NCBI GenBank assembly: GCA_034506455.1
Contig: JAPDPN010000177.1
Coordinates: 1 to 5,031 of the forward strand
Length of the DNA: 5,031 nt
Direction: 5' to 3'
Origin: Fontimicrobium_A sp034506455
GTDB taxonomy: Bacteria; Zhuqueibacterota; Zhuqueibacteria; Residuimicrobiales; Krinioviventaceae
A program made the position numbers and the translations under genes. The notes beneath the pieces are model-generated. The model was given only the letters and a program-made list of their open reading frames with translations, was not told the DNA's origin and searched no databases. The first letter of the stretch is position 1; every line of letters starts with the position of its first letter. This document shows positions 1 through 5,031 of the stretch, piece after piece.

Positions 1-172
1 CAGGAAACTCGGTACGGATGCGTTCTACCGAATCATCGCTCGAAGCATTATCGACCACAATAACCTCCACCCCTTCCTCACCCTGAGCGTAGACCGACCG
101 GATCGCCTGCAGAGTCAGGGCGCAGGTGTTCCAGTTTACAATAATGACCGAAAAAAGGGGCGGTTTTTCCAC
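1..172 (-). CDS. Family 2 glycosyltransferase, N-terminal part (cut by window edge)
   Basis: This is the first 57 codons of a GT2-fold (GT-A) glycosyltransferase; the rest lies beyond the left edge. The GTG start at 172-170 gives VEKPPLFSVIIVNWNT, followed by QAIRSVYAQ and VIVVDNASSDDSVERIR. These are the opening beta strand (SVIIVNWNT), the first helix and the second strand with the nucleotide-binding Asp (VVDNASSDDS). This pattern is typical of WbbL-like or rhamnosyltransferase-like GT2 enzymes, which transfer a sugar from an NDP-sugar onto a lipid-linked glycan at the cytoplasmic membrane. The metal-binding DXD and catalytic base would lie in the missing part, so donor and acceptor cannot be predicted. 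I chose the GTG start because it overlaps the TAG stop of the upstream membrane-protein gene by one base (TAGTG), has AAGGTG five bases before it, and begins just ahead of the first conserved strand. Confidence 0.9.
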   Translation of the reverse strand, partial: MEKPPLFSVIIVNWNTCALTLQAIRSVYAQGEEGVEVIVVDNASSDDSVERIRTEFP

Positions 173-174
173 TA
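170..174 (-). promoter_or_regulatory. TAGTG stop/start overlap (translational coupling)
   Basis: On the minus strand the membrane-protein stop TAG (174-172) shares its G with the GTG start of the GT2 gene (172-170). Terminating ribosomes could re-initiate directly, which would couple the levels of the two products. Confidence 0.7.
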
Positions 175-1431
175 CAGCACCTTAATCTTGACATCGCGAA
201 GATAAGCGCCGGCGAAGGTAAAAAAGAAAATGATATAGGGCAAACGGTGCCGCACCGAGGTGCCGAAATTGGAATCCACCAGCGCATTGGCCGCCAAGCA
301 AGTCAGACAAAAGGCGAGCAAAAACCACTGCGATGACAAGTTGACGGTAATCCGCTTGGCGGCAAAATAAAGGACCGTCAATAAGGCGCAAAAAACGACA
401 AACAAGCTTTCGAGAGCACTCAACAGCATCGCAGCACTGTATACATTCCAAAGGAATGGTCCAAAGGTGAAGAAAATAAAACGAATCGGCAGGTAGCGGA
501 CCATGTCGAACAGAGTCCGGTACTGCATATCGGCCAGGTAGACCGAGCGGCCTTCGGCGCGCAGCGGTTGCGCGCGCAGCGGATAGTTGATAATCGAATT
601 GACCGTCTCTTGATGGCTCAGCAAAAACCAAATCAAGGCCGCGACGGCCATCCCAAACAGAGTCCATTTCAGCACTCTGCCTTGCTTCAGCGACAGCAAA
701 TAAATAAGGAGATAAGCGATTAAAAATCCGCCGATAAGAAAAAGGTTCTGTATGCGAAAAATGCCGATGATGATAAATGAGCCGAAAGCAATCATCAGAT
801 TCGCTAAGCGGCGCCGACCGAAAAACGCGCACAGGCCGGAGTAGAGCATTAAGAACGTGAAAAAAAAGATGAGGGCGTCGCGCAGCATATAGGTGGTAAA
901 GGCAATCATCGACGGGAAAAGCAGCGAAGAAAGCAGCGTAAAACGGGCCGTCGGCTTGTTTTCGAACACCAGGAGGGCGATGCGGTAAGCAAGCATCGCC
1001 GTGAGCAATCCAAAGATCGTATTGATCATGCTGATAAGCAGCGGCATCTCGCCCAGGAAACGATAAAAAAGCACCAGGAAATAAGAAAAGCTTTTTATGC
1101 TCATCGAATGCGGCGAAGCATAAAAGGCAGGCAAGTTGCGTTCAAGGTTGTCGAGGATCTGCAAAGCATAAAGGTTATACATATTTGCATCGGGTTGAGG
1201 AGGAAAGATCACAACATAATGATCAGCAATCGTAAGAGCGGCCCGAAGAATTGCAGCCGTCAATAATACTTTGCGCAAATAATTGTCCGAAGGCAAAAAC
1301 AGAGCAAGCATAAGGATGAACATCGCCGTCAAAATGAGCGTTGTTGCCAGCTGCAGATCGATCAGTAACGCCGGCAGGCAAACGCCGAGCGGCAGAAAGC
1401 TCACCCACTCCTTCTGTCTTGTTCCGATCAT
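172..1431 (-). CDS. Polytopic membrane protein, Wzy-type polymerase or GT-C glycosyltransferase
   Basis: The product has 419 residues and is very hydrophobic, with about 12 predicted membrane segments by eye (roughly 11-46 as one or two, 54-76, 111-126, 129-156, 163-178, 184-203, 209-247, 254-271, 313-330, 332-357, 367-386, 395-411). A loop at about 77-110 after the early membrane segments holds PQPDANMYNLYAL, with Asp81, resembling the acidic first outer loop of GT-C enzymes. A second large loop lies at about 272-312. Other conserved-looking patches are LFPSMIAFTTYMLRDALIFF (171-190), YLPIRFIFFTFGPFLW (313-328) and SNFGTSVRHRLPYI (387-400). These patches recall the poorly characterised membrane proteins in polysaccharide clusters annotated either as oligosaccharide repeat-unit polymerase or as GT39-like glycosyltransferase. 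The location fits: GT and methyltransferase genes on both sides. The ATG overlaps the upstream stop as ATGA and lacks a clear ribosome binding site, which suggests translational coupling. The membrane nature is certain; the enzymatic class is inference. Confidence 0.85.
   Translation of the reverse strand: MIGTRQKEWVSFLPLGVCLPALLIDLQLATTLILTAMFILMLALFLPSDNYLRKVLLTAAILRAALTIADHYVVIFPPQPDANMYNLYALQILDNLERNLPAFYASPHSMSIKSFSYFLVLFYRFLGEMPLLISMINTIFGLLTAMLAYRIALLVFENKPTARFTLLSSLLFPSMIAFTTYMLRDALIFFFTFLMLYSGLCAFFGRRRLANLMIAFGSFIIIGIFRIQNLFLIGGFLIAYLLIYLLSLKQGRVLKWTLFGMAVAALIWFLLSHQETVNSIINYPLRAQPLRAEGRSVYLADMQYRTLFDMVRYLPIRFIFFTFGPFLWNVYSAAMLLSALESLFVVFCALLTVLYFAAKRITVNLSSQWFLLAFCLTCLAANALVDSNFGTSVRHRLPYIIFFFTFAGAYLRDVKIKVL
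178..183 (-). promoter_or_regulatory. Shine-Dalgarno-like AAGGTG for the GT2 gene
   Basis: The minus strand reads AAGGTG, then five bases, then the GTG start. The match to the anti-SD is partial, but the spacing is suitable and it supports the non-ATG start. The site sits inside the last codons of the membrane-protein gene. Confidence 0.5.
557..582 (-). repeat. Short in-frame tandem duplication, period 15 bp
   Basis: An identical 11-mer, GCGCGCAGCGG on the plus strand, occurs at 557-567 and again at 572-582, exactly 15 bases apart. On the coding strand this yields PLRAQ followed by PLRAE (residues 284-293 of the membrane protein), within the predicted large extramembrane loop. Because the period is a whole number of codons, the frame is kept. 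Confidence 0.75.
1428..1431 (-). promoter_or_regulatory. ATGA stop/start overlap (translational coupling)
   Basis: The methyltransferase stop TGA (1430-1428) overlaps the membrane-protein ATG (1431-1429). The bases before it (CAACCGGCAAAACA) show no clear Shine-Dalgarno sequence, so start of the membrane protein probably depends on ribosomes arriving from the upstream gene. Confidence 0.7.
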
Positions 1432-2051
1432 TGTTTTGCCGGTTGCGCTAAAAAGTAAAGATGATAGGTCAAAAACGAGCGAAAAAGACCGAGAGTCAAA
1501 AGATTAAACAGCTTTACTTCCGAGCCCATGGAGCGTCGGAAGCGGATAATGCGCAAAGAGGCTGCAGAAATCATTTCCTTGGCAGTACGTTCCGTGAAAA
1601 AGCGCAGATGAGTGCGGTCCATAAGGCCGGAATCCGTATAGTCCCAGCGGCCGAAGGCCAAATCGATCAGCACCCGCCAGTTTTGGATGTTCGGCAGGCT
1701 GATAAGCAGATAACCTTCCGGTTTTAAACAGCCGGCCAGTCGCTTAAGAACCGCCCACGGATCGACCAGATGCTCGAGAACATCGAGGCAAAGAATCAGA
1801 TCAAAATGGTTTTTCGGCAATTCATAGGCCTTTTCTACTGGACCTTGGAGCAGATGATCCAGCTTTTTTCGGGCAACGGCCGCTGCTTCTGCATTGATCT
1901 CGATACCGGTGACCTCTGCTCCGAATTTTTCTTTCAGATAAGCCGCCGTATTGCCTTCGCCGCAGCCCACGTCAAGAACCGTCTTCGGCAAAAACTCGAC
2001 AGGCAGCAACGCCAACGCATCATGGCGAATTTGGTTAAAATAATTTTTCAT
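1428..2051 (-). CDS. Class I SAM-dependent methyltransferase (Methyltransf_23 / UbiG-like)
   Basis: The product has 207 residues. Motif I, VLDVGCGEGNT (25-35), forms the SAM-binding Gly-rich loop. Glu51 in GIEIN (49-53) ends strand beta2 and should contact the ribose hydroxyls. DLILCLDVLEHLVDP (84-98) is the motif around beta4, and LKPEGYLLISLPN (109-121) is beta5. GRWDYTDSGLMDRTHLRFFT (134-153) is a signature seen in methyltransferases from polysaccharide clusters, where the gene usually accompanies glycosyltransferases. The tail (about 179-203) is hydrophobic and aromatic, possibly a membrane-contacting helix. The likely role is O- or N-methylation of a sugar, or capping of a glycan chain; the acceptor is unknown. 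The ATG follows a 22-nt gap after the upstream GT gene with no good Shine-Dalgarno sequence. The MKNYFNQIRHDALALLP opening matches the usual start of this family, so I trust the start. The 3' end overlaps the membrane-protein start by four bases. Confidence 0.93.
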   Translation of the reverse strand: MKNYFNQIRHDALALLPVEFLPKTVLDVGCGEGNTAAYLKEKFGAEVTGIEINAEAAAVARKKLDHLLQGPVEKAYELPKNHFDLILCLDVLEHLVDPWAVLKRLAGCLKPEGYLLISLPNIQNWRVLIDLAFGRWDYTDSGLMDRTHLRFFTERTAKEMISAASLRIIRFRRSMGSEVKLFNLLTLGLFRSFLTYHLYFLAQPAKQ

Positions 2052-2073
2052 TTTTCAGAAGAACTTTTATCTG

Positions 2074-3174
2074 CTAAGCAGTGACAAGTCTACGATAAAG
2101 CTCGGCATATTTACTAACCATGTTTTCTGCTGAAAAGCGTGCTTTTGCCGTCTCGGCGGCTTTGTCGCCCAACATCCGTCTCAATTCGGCCTTGGCGGCA
2201 AGTTTTAGAAGCGCCTCTTTGATCGCCTGCGGCGACCGCGGCTCGATGAGCAGTCCATTGAATCCTTCTTGGATCACCTCGGCAACGCCGCCCACATTGC
2301 AGGCGATTACTGGGCAAGCGGCAGCCATCGCCTCTAAAAGCGCCAGCGGCAGGCCCTCATCTTCCGATGCCAGCAAAAATAAATCCGCGGCACCCAAATA
2401 TAGGGATATATCAGCTTGAAAACCCGCAAAAACAATATGATCCTTCACCTGCATATCCGCCGCTATCCGCTGCAGCTCTCCGTTCATTTGATCGGCGCCT
2501 ACAAAACAGAAAACAAATTTCCTGCGTTCCTCGGGACTCATTGACTGAACGGCGCGCAGAATGTGGATATGGCCCTTGACCGGTCGAAGATTGGCAACTG
2601 TTACGACCAGCAGCTCGTCACGTATTCTTAAAGATCGTTTCAGATTGTCGATTCTATCTTGAGTAACTCGGATGGGCAATTCGATACCGTTTTCAATCAC
2701 TTGTACGCGGTGAGGAAGAATACCGAACCGCTCGACCGCGCAACGTCGTCCGATTTCGCTGACCGAGACATAGTGTTCGATAAAAGGGTCGCAGCAACGG
2801 TTGAGAAACACTTTATACCGGTTATTAAAACCGTAAAGATCATGCAGTGTTGAAATAGTCTTTACACCGGCGACTCGACCTGCGCAGGCGCCGAGAAATT
2901 CAGCACGCGCGCCGTGCGTTTGCAAAAGGTCGATCTTTTCGTTACGAAGCAATTTTACCAAGCGGTAAAATGCGGCAGGGATGGAGGAAGGCAGGGTGAA
3001 AAAAGGTAACCCAAGACGATGGGCTTCGGATTCGAGAAGGCCGCCGCCCTGGAGGCAGGCAATCGCGGAATTAAAATGCTTGCGATTTAAAGAGCTGCCG
3101 AGCGACAGCACCATGCGTTCGGCGCCGCCGAGGTCGCTTAAGGTCAAGAGATGCAGAATCTTGATGCGCTGCAT
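2074..3174 (-). CDS. Family 4 glycosyltransferase (GT-B fold, canonical EX7E)
   Basis: The product has 366 residues, a normal length for GT4. The N-terminal acceptor domain opens with MQRIKILHLLTLSDLGGAER, where LGGAER (15-20) is the typical Gly-rich loop, followed by QTHGARA (85-91) and STLHD (108-112). The linker holds VIENGIE (159-165). The C-terminal donor domain starts at about 188 with VANLRPVKGH (193-202), then FVGAD (224-228), VFAGFQADI (248-256), and SEDEGLPLALLEAMAAACPVIA (270-291 region). Glu273 and Glu281 form the retaining GT4 EX7E motif, and NVGGVAEVI follows at 293-301. The enzyme should transfer a sugar from an NDP-sugar to a lipid-linked glycan in the cytoplasm; the specificity is unknown. 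The same frame stays open upstream to an ATG at 3297, but those 41 codons overlap the preceding gene and look like non-protein sequence. The ATG at 3174 starts right at the first beta strand, lies 13 nt after the previous stop and is preceded by GGCGGA. Confidence 0.95.
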   Translation of the reverse strand: MQRIKILHLLTLSDLGGAERMVLSLGSSLNRKHFNSAIACLQGGGLLESEAHRLGLPFFTLPSSIPAAFYRLVKLLRNEKIDLLQTHGARAEFLGACAGRVAGVKTISTLHDLYGFNNRYKVFLNRCCDPFIEHYVSVSEIGRRCAVERFGILPHRVQVIENGIELPIRVTQDRIDNLKRSLRIRDELLVVTVANLRPVKGHIHILRAVQSMSPEERRKFVFCFVGADQMNGELQRIAADMQVKDHIVFAGFQADISLYLGAADLFLLASEDEGLPLALLEAMAAACPVIACNVGGVAEVIQEGFNGLLIEPRSPQAIKEALLKLAAKAELRRMLGDKAAETAKARFSAENMVSKYAELYRRLVTA

Positions 3175-3180
3175 AAAAAT

Positions 3181-3186
3181 TCCGCC
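3181..3186 (-). promoter_or_regulatory. Shine-Dalgarno-like GGCGGA deciding the GT4 start at 3174
   Basis: In the 13-nt gap after the previous stop (TAA 3190-3188), the minus strand reads GGCGGA, then six bases, then ATG. This favours ATG 3174 over the in-frame ATG at 3297 that lies inside the upstream gene. Confidence 0.5.
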
Positions 3187-3187
3187 G

Positions 3188-4261
3188 TTACCATTTCGTG
3201 ACCGCCTCCAACCACAGCGGGTAAAGGCGCTCGATCGAGAACTTTTCTCGTATCGTCTGCCGACCGCGCTCGCTGAAACGCTCCCGCAGGTCTGCATCCA
3301 CGATCAGCCGTTCCAGCTTTTCATACCATTCAGCATTGGTCGACGCCAAAAAGCCGTTGACGCCGTCCTCGATAATGTCGCAGTTGGCGCCGACCCGCGA
3401 ACCGACGGCCGGTACTCCGGCCGCCATGTATTGAATCAATTTATAGCCGGCTTTCCCGCGCGTCCATGGATCATCCGGTAGCGGCATGACGCCGATGGTA
3501 AAAGAGGCAATGTCCTGCACTTCTTTTTCCAGACTCCAGGGAAGGATTTCAACCGATATTTCGGGCAAATTCAGGCGATGCGCCCCAACAACCCGGAAGA
3601 CAAAATCATGTCTTTGCGCCAACCGCTTCAGCGGCTCGGCAATATGGGCAATATAGTGCTGCGTGGAGGCGCTGCCGATCCAACCGATTACAGTTCTTCC
3701 GCCTTTTTGAGGTTTGACATCTTTATAGTCGGCGAAACGAACGCCCGTTGGAATGCAGATGACCTGTTTGTTGAAACGCTGCGCATGCTCAGCCAAGTAA
3801 GGAGTGCTGACGATCACACGGTCGGCGACGGCAATAATACGATTTGCACTATTTCTATCCATTAGCATTTGTTTCAGCCGCGATGCTCTCTTGGGATAGT
3901 AAAACACGGCGTCGTCAAAATCAAAAATCAGCCGCTTGGCAAAGCGACGCAGCAACAGTTCCGTGAAAGGAAAAAAATAAGGCAGCGTTTCACGATGAAG
4001 ATAAACACAGTCATATCGACGCAGCTTTGGAATTTGGCCGAGCCTTCCGAAAATCTGGGCCAAGAACCAGCGGATTTTCTGCAGCAGATTCGGGCGGCGC
4101 AGAAACACCGAATCCAAAGCCGCGGAAGCGGCCGGATGAACCGAGAAGGAATAGCCGTTTTTTTCGAATTCCGGCAAATATGCGTAAATCCGCGCACGGC
4201 TGGACGCGCCGACAGGTGTGGTCTGGGGCAAAAAAAGAACGGTGAACGATCTTTTTCTCAT
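3188..4261 (-). CDS. Family 4-type glycosyltransferase, variant without EX7E
   Basis: The product has 357 residues and a GT-B fold. The N-terminal domain shows VLFLPQTTPVGASSRARIY (8-26), where the SSRAR loop takes the place of the usual GG loop. A basic, aromatic helix follows at about 53-75, then YDCVYLHRE (83-91) and LIFDFDDAVFY (111-121). The C-terminal domain shows VICIPTGV (167-174), VIGWIGSAST (191-200), FRVVGA (222-227) and MPLPDDPWTRGKAGYKL (259-275), running into IQYMAAGVPAVGS. Aligned by eye with a canonical GT4, the two glutamates fall at Gly269 and Gln277. The GK-x3-KL-x-QYMA form is, to my knowledge, a recurring subfamily rather than a damaged gene. It probably adds one sugar to the glycan; donor and acceptor are unknown. 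I chose ATG 4261, 8 nt after the previous stop. In-frame ATGs at 4318 and 4327 would overlap the upstream gene by 49-58 nt, and their extra residues look unlike protein. Confidence 0.92.
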   Translation of the reverse strand: MRKRSFTVLFLPQTTPVGASSRARIYAYLPEFEKNGYSFSVHPAASAALDSVFLRRPNLLQKIRWFLAQIFGRLGQIPKLRRYDCVYLHRETLPYFFPFTELLLRRFAKRLIFDFDDAVFYYPKRASRLKQMLMDRNSANRIIAVADRVIVSTPYLAEHAQRFNKQVICIPTGVRFADYKDVKPQKGGRTVIGWIGSASTQHYIAHIAEPLKRLAQRHDFVFRVVGAHRLNLPEISVEILPWSLEKEVQDIASFTIGVMPLPDDPWTRGKAGYKLIQYMAAGVPAVGSRVGANCDIIEDGVNGFLASTNAEWYEKLERLIVDADLRERFSERGRQTIREKFSIERLYPLWLEAVTKW

Positions 4262-4269
4262 CCCGCTGC

Positions 4270-4875
4270 TCACTTTTGCGGCGTCAAGACGGCGTAAATT
4301 TCGGAGCACGGTATCCATCGGCTCCACAGCTCCTCATAGATTTCTTGTAGGGCGCGGCTCGAGTTTACGATATGCTGCACAACTTTTCTGCAGATCTTGA
4401 TCGGGAGGCGATCGCTGTAAAAAATGAGCTTGAGATCCTGCGTTCGAAACGAGAAATCGACATAATTACGCGGCAAACGACGTTTAAAGCGGGGTGAGCG
4501 GCTGAAATAGTCGAACGAATATAATCCGAAAAAGCGCTTGTGGGTGAAATCCGAGTAGAAAAACGGATTGGAGAAATGCGGCACGCGCAGGATCAACCGG
4601 CCATCGGGCTTGAGGGCGCGGTGAATGTCGCGCATCAATTGGGCCAAGTGATCGATATGCTCGAGAAAATGAAAAGCGTAAAAGACATCGACGGAATTGT
4701 CGGGGAAAAAGGGCAGTCCGCATTCGAGATCGGCCACAATATCGACTTCGGGCAAGTCGATGATATCGATGCCGATGCATCCGGGCATTTTGTTCTGTCC
4801 GCAGCCCAGTTCGACTGCTACCGGCTGCGCCTGATTCAGCAGCTCCTGCAAGTTTATTTTGATCAGCGCGTTCAT
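4270..4875 (-). CDS. Small class I SAM-dependent methyltransferase
   Basis: The product has 201 residues. Motif I is VELGCGQNKMPG (21-32), the LGCGxNKxPGxxGxD form found in a family of putative methyltransferases from glycan clusters. GIDIID (35-40) supplies Asp37, and VADLE (47-51) follows. FHFLEHIDH (68-76) is the conserved LEH motif. LKPDGRLILRVPHFSN (88-103), with YSDFTHKRFF (107-116) and YSFDYF (119-124) after it, completes the family signature. The C-terminal half lacks an obvious second domain. It probably methylates a sugar or a chain end in the cytoplasm; the substrate cannot be read from the sequence. Its subfamily differs from that of the second methyltransferase at 1428-2051, so the pair is not a recent duplication. 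The ATG overlaps the acetyltransferase stop as ATGA, with AAGGG six bases upstream and AGGA directly adjacent. Confidence 0.93.
   Translation of the reverse strand: MNALIKINLQELLNQAQPVAVELGCGQNKMPGCIGIDIIDLPEVDIVADLECGLPFFPDNSVDVFYAFHFLEHIDHLAQLMRDIHRALKPDGRLILRVPHFSNPFFYSDFTHKRFFGLYSFDYFSRSPRFKRRLPRNYVDFSFRTQDLKLIFYSDRLPIKICRKVVQHIVNSSRALQEIYEELWSRWIPCSEIYAVLTPQK
4872..4875 (-). promoter_or_regulatory. ATGA stop/start overlap (translational coupling)
   Basis: The acetyltransferase stop TGA (4874-4872) overlaps the methyltransferase ATG (4875-4873). This ties the two decorating enzymes together translationally. Confidence 0.7.
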
Positions 4876-5031
4876 TCCTGACCCTTTTCCTGACTTTGTA
4901 CGGCCGAAATAAACTCATCAATATTCGGCGACAGGAGCAAAGGCAGGAAGGAGACAATCTTTGCCGTCGGCCAGTCCCACCACCGTATTTGCAAAAGCTG
5001 TTCAATCTGGCGATCGGAAAAGCGCATTCTT
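4872..5031 (-). CDS. CatB/Vat-like hexapeptide O-acetyltransferase, C-terminal end (cut by window edge)
   Basis: Only the last 52 codons are in view; the frame is open to the right edge and ends at TGA 4874-4872. The visible protein begins RMRFSDRQIEQLLQIRWWDW and continues PTAKIVSFLPLLLSPNIDEF before a charged tail. An F-x6-IE-LL-x-I-WWDWP helix followed by LPLLLS and an I-x-EFI helix is the usual C-terminal extension of the xenobiotic acetyltransferase branch (CatB, Vat) of left-handed beta-helix acetyltransferases. In those enzymes it follows the hexapeptide coil. Relatives in polysaccharide clusters O- or N-acetylate sugars using acetyl-CoA, whereas CatB and Vat themselves inactivate antibiotics. 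The surrounding GT and methyltransferase genes favour a sugar substrate. The hexapeptide repeats and active-site His are outside the window, so the call rests on this tail alone. Confidence 0.78.
   Translation of the reverse strand, partial: RMRFSDRQIEQLLQIRWWDWPTAKIVSFLPLLLSPNIDEFISAVQSQEKGQE
4882..4886 (-). promoter_or_regulatory. Shine-Dalgarno-like AAGGG for the first methyltransferase
   Basis: The minus strand reads AAGGG, then TCAGGA, then ATG 4875. The AAGGG has suitable spacing, while the AGGA next to the start codon is too close to work alone. The site lies in the last codons of the acetyltransferase gene. Confidence 0.45.

Noticed and set aside
1770..1780. The 11-mer ATGCTCGAGAA at 1770-1780 recurs at 4657-4667, considered as a dispersed repeat
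   Set aside because: Both copies encode the conserved Leu-Glu-His motif in the two methyltransferases, so the match reflects shared protein sequence.
2071..2081. Palindrome CTGCT-A-AGCAG at the end of the canonical GT4 gene, considered as a terminator
   Set aside because: The usable stem is only about three base pairs with a five-base loop, and no T-run follows on the transcribed strand. The next gene begins 22 nt later.
3175..3297. Upstream extension of the canonical GT4 gene to an ATG at 3297
   Set aside because: The extra 41 residues are Arg/Ser-rich, overlap the 3' end of the preceding gene out of frame, and precede the natural N-terminal strand. The ATG at 3174 has better spacing and an SD-like site.
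2981..3481. Plus-strand open frame of 166 codons spanning the junction of the two GT4 genes
   Set aside because: Its translation is rich in Arg and Pro with no domain pattern, it lies antisense to two convincing glycosyltransferases, and it crosses their junction. It is a shadow frame.
3869..4297. Plus-strand open frame of 142 codons antisense to the variant GT4 gene
   Set aside because: No recognisable motif or plausible ribosome binding site. The opposite strand carries strong GT-B motifs.
4262..4327. Upstream extension of the variant GT4 gene to ATG 4318 or 4327
   Set aside because: It would overlap the methyltransferase by about 50 nt, and its residues do not resemble a signal or fold element. 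The 4261 start sits just after the previous stop.

Overview
The window is a stretch of bacterial chromosome, or of a metagenome contig, carrying a surface-polysaccharide or glycoconjugate biosynthesis cluster. All seven genes lie on the minus strand, so the cluster reads from right to left. Base composition looks balanced, near 50% G+C by eye (not counted). The families present occur in many bacterial phyla and some archaea. I see no taxon-specific marker, so I do not assign an organism beyond 'probably a bacterium'.

Layout in transcription order: (1) the C-terminal end of a CatB/Vat-like hexapeptide O-acetyltransferase (5031-4872, cut by the window edge); (2) a small class I SAM methyltransferase (4875-4270); (3) a family 4 glycosyltransferase variant without the EX7E glutamates (4261-3188); (4) a canonical GT4 glycosyltransferase with EX7E (3174-2074); (5) a second SAM methyltransferase of a different subfamily (2051-1428); (6) a polytopic membrane protein of the Wzy-polymerase or GT-C type (1431-172); (7) the N-terminal end of a GT2 glycosyltransferase (172-1, cut by the window edge).

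Packing is extremely tight. The junctions are ATGA overlap, 8-nt gap, 13-nt gap, 22-nt gap, ATGA overlap and a one-base TAGTG overlap. There is no intergenic space long enough for an internal promoter or terminator, so the window is best read as the middle of one polycistronic operon whose promoter lies to the right of base 5031.

Inferred joint role: the two GT4 enzymes and the GT2 enzyme add sugars to a lipid-linked glycan on the cytoplasmic face. The two methyltransferases and the acetyltransferase decorate sugars or cap the chain. The membrane protein polymerises repeat units or transfers a sugar on the outer face. No initiating phosphoglycosyltransferase, flippase, chain-length regulator or export gene is in view, and none of the sugar substrates can be deduced. 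I found no mobile element, CRISPR array, RNA gene or clearly new system. The points worth a second look are modest: the unresolved membrane protein, its small in-frame tandem duplication, the non-canonical GT4, and the three decorating enzymes around the two GT4 genes.
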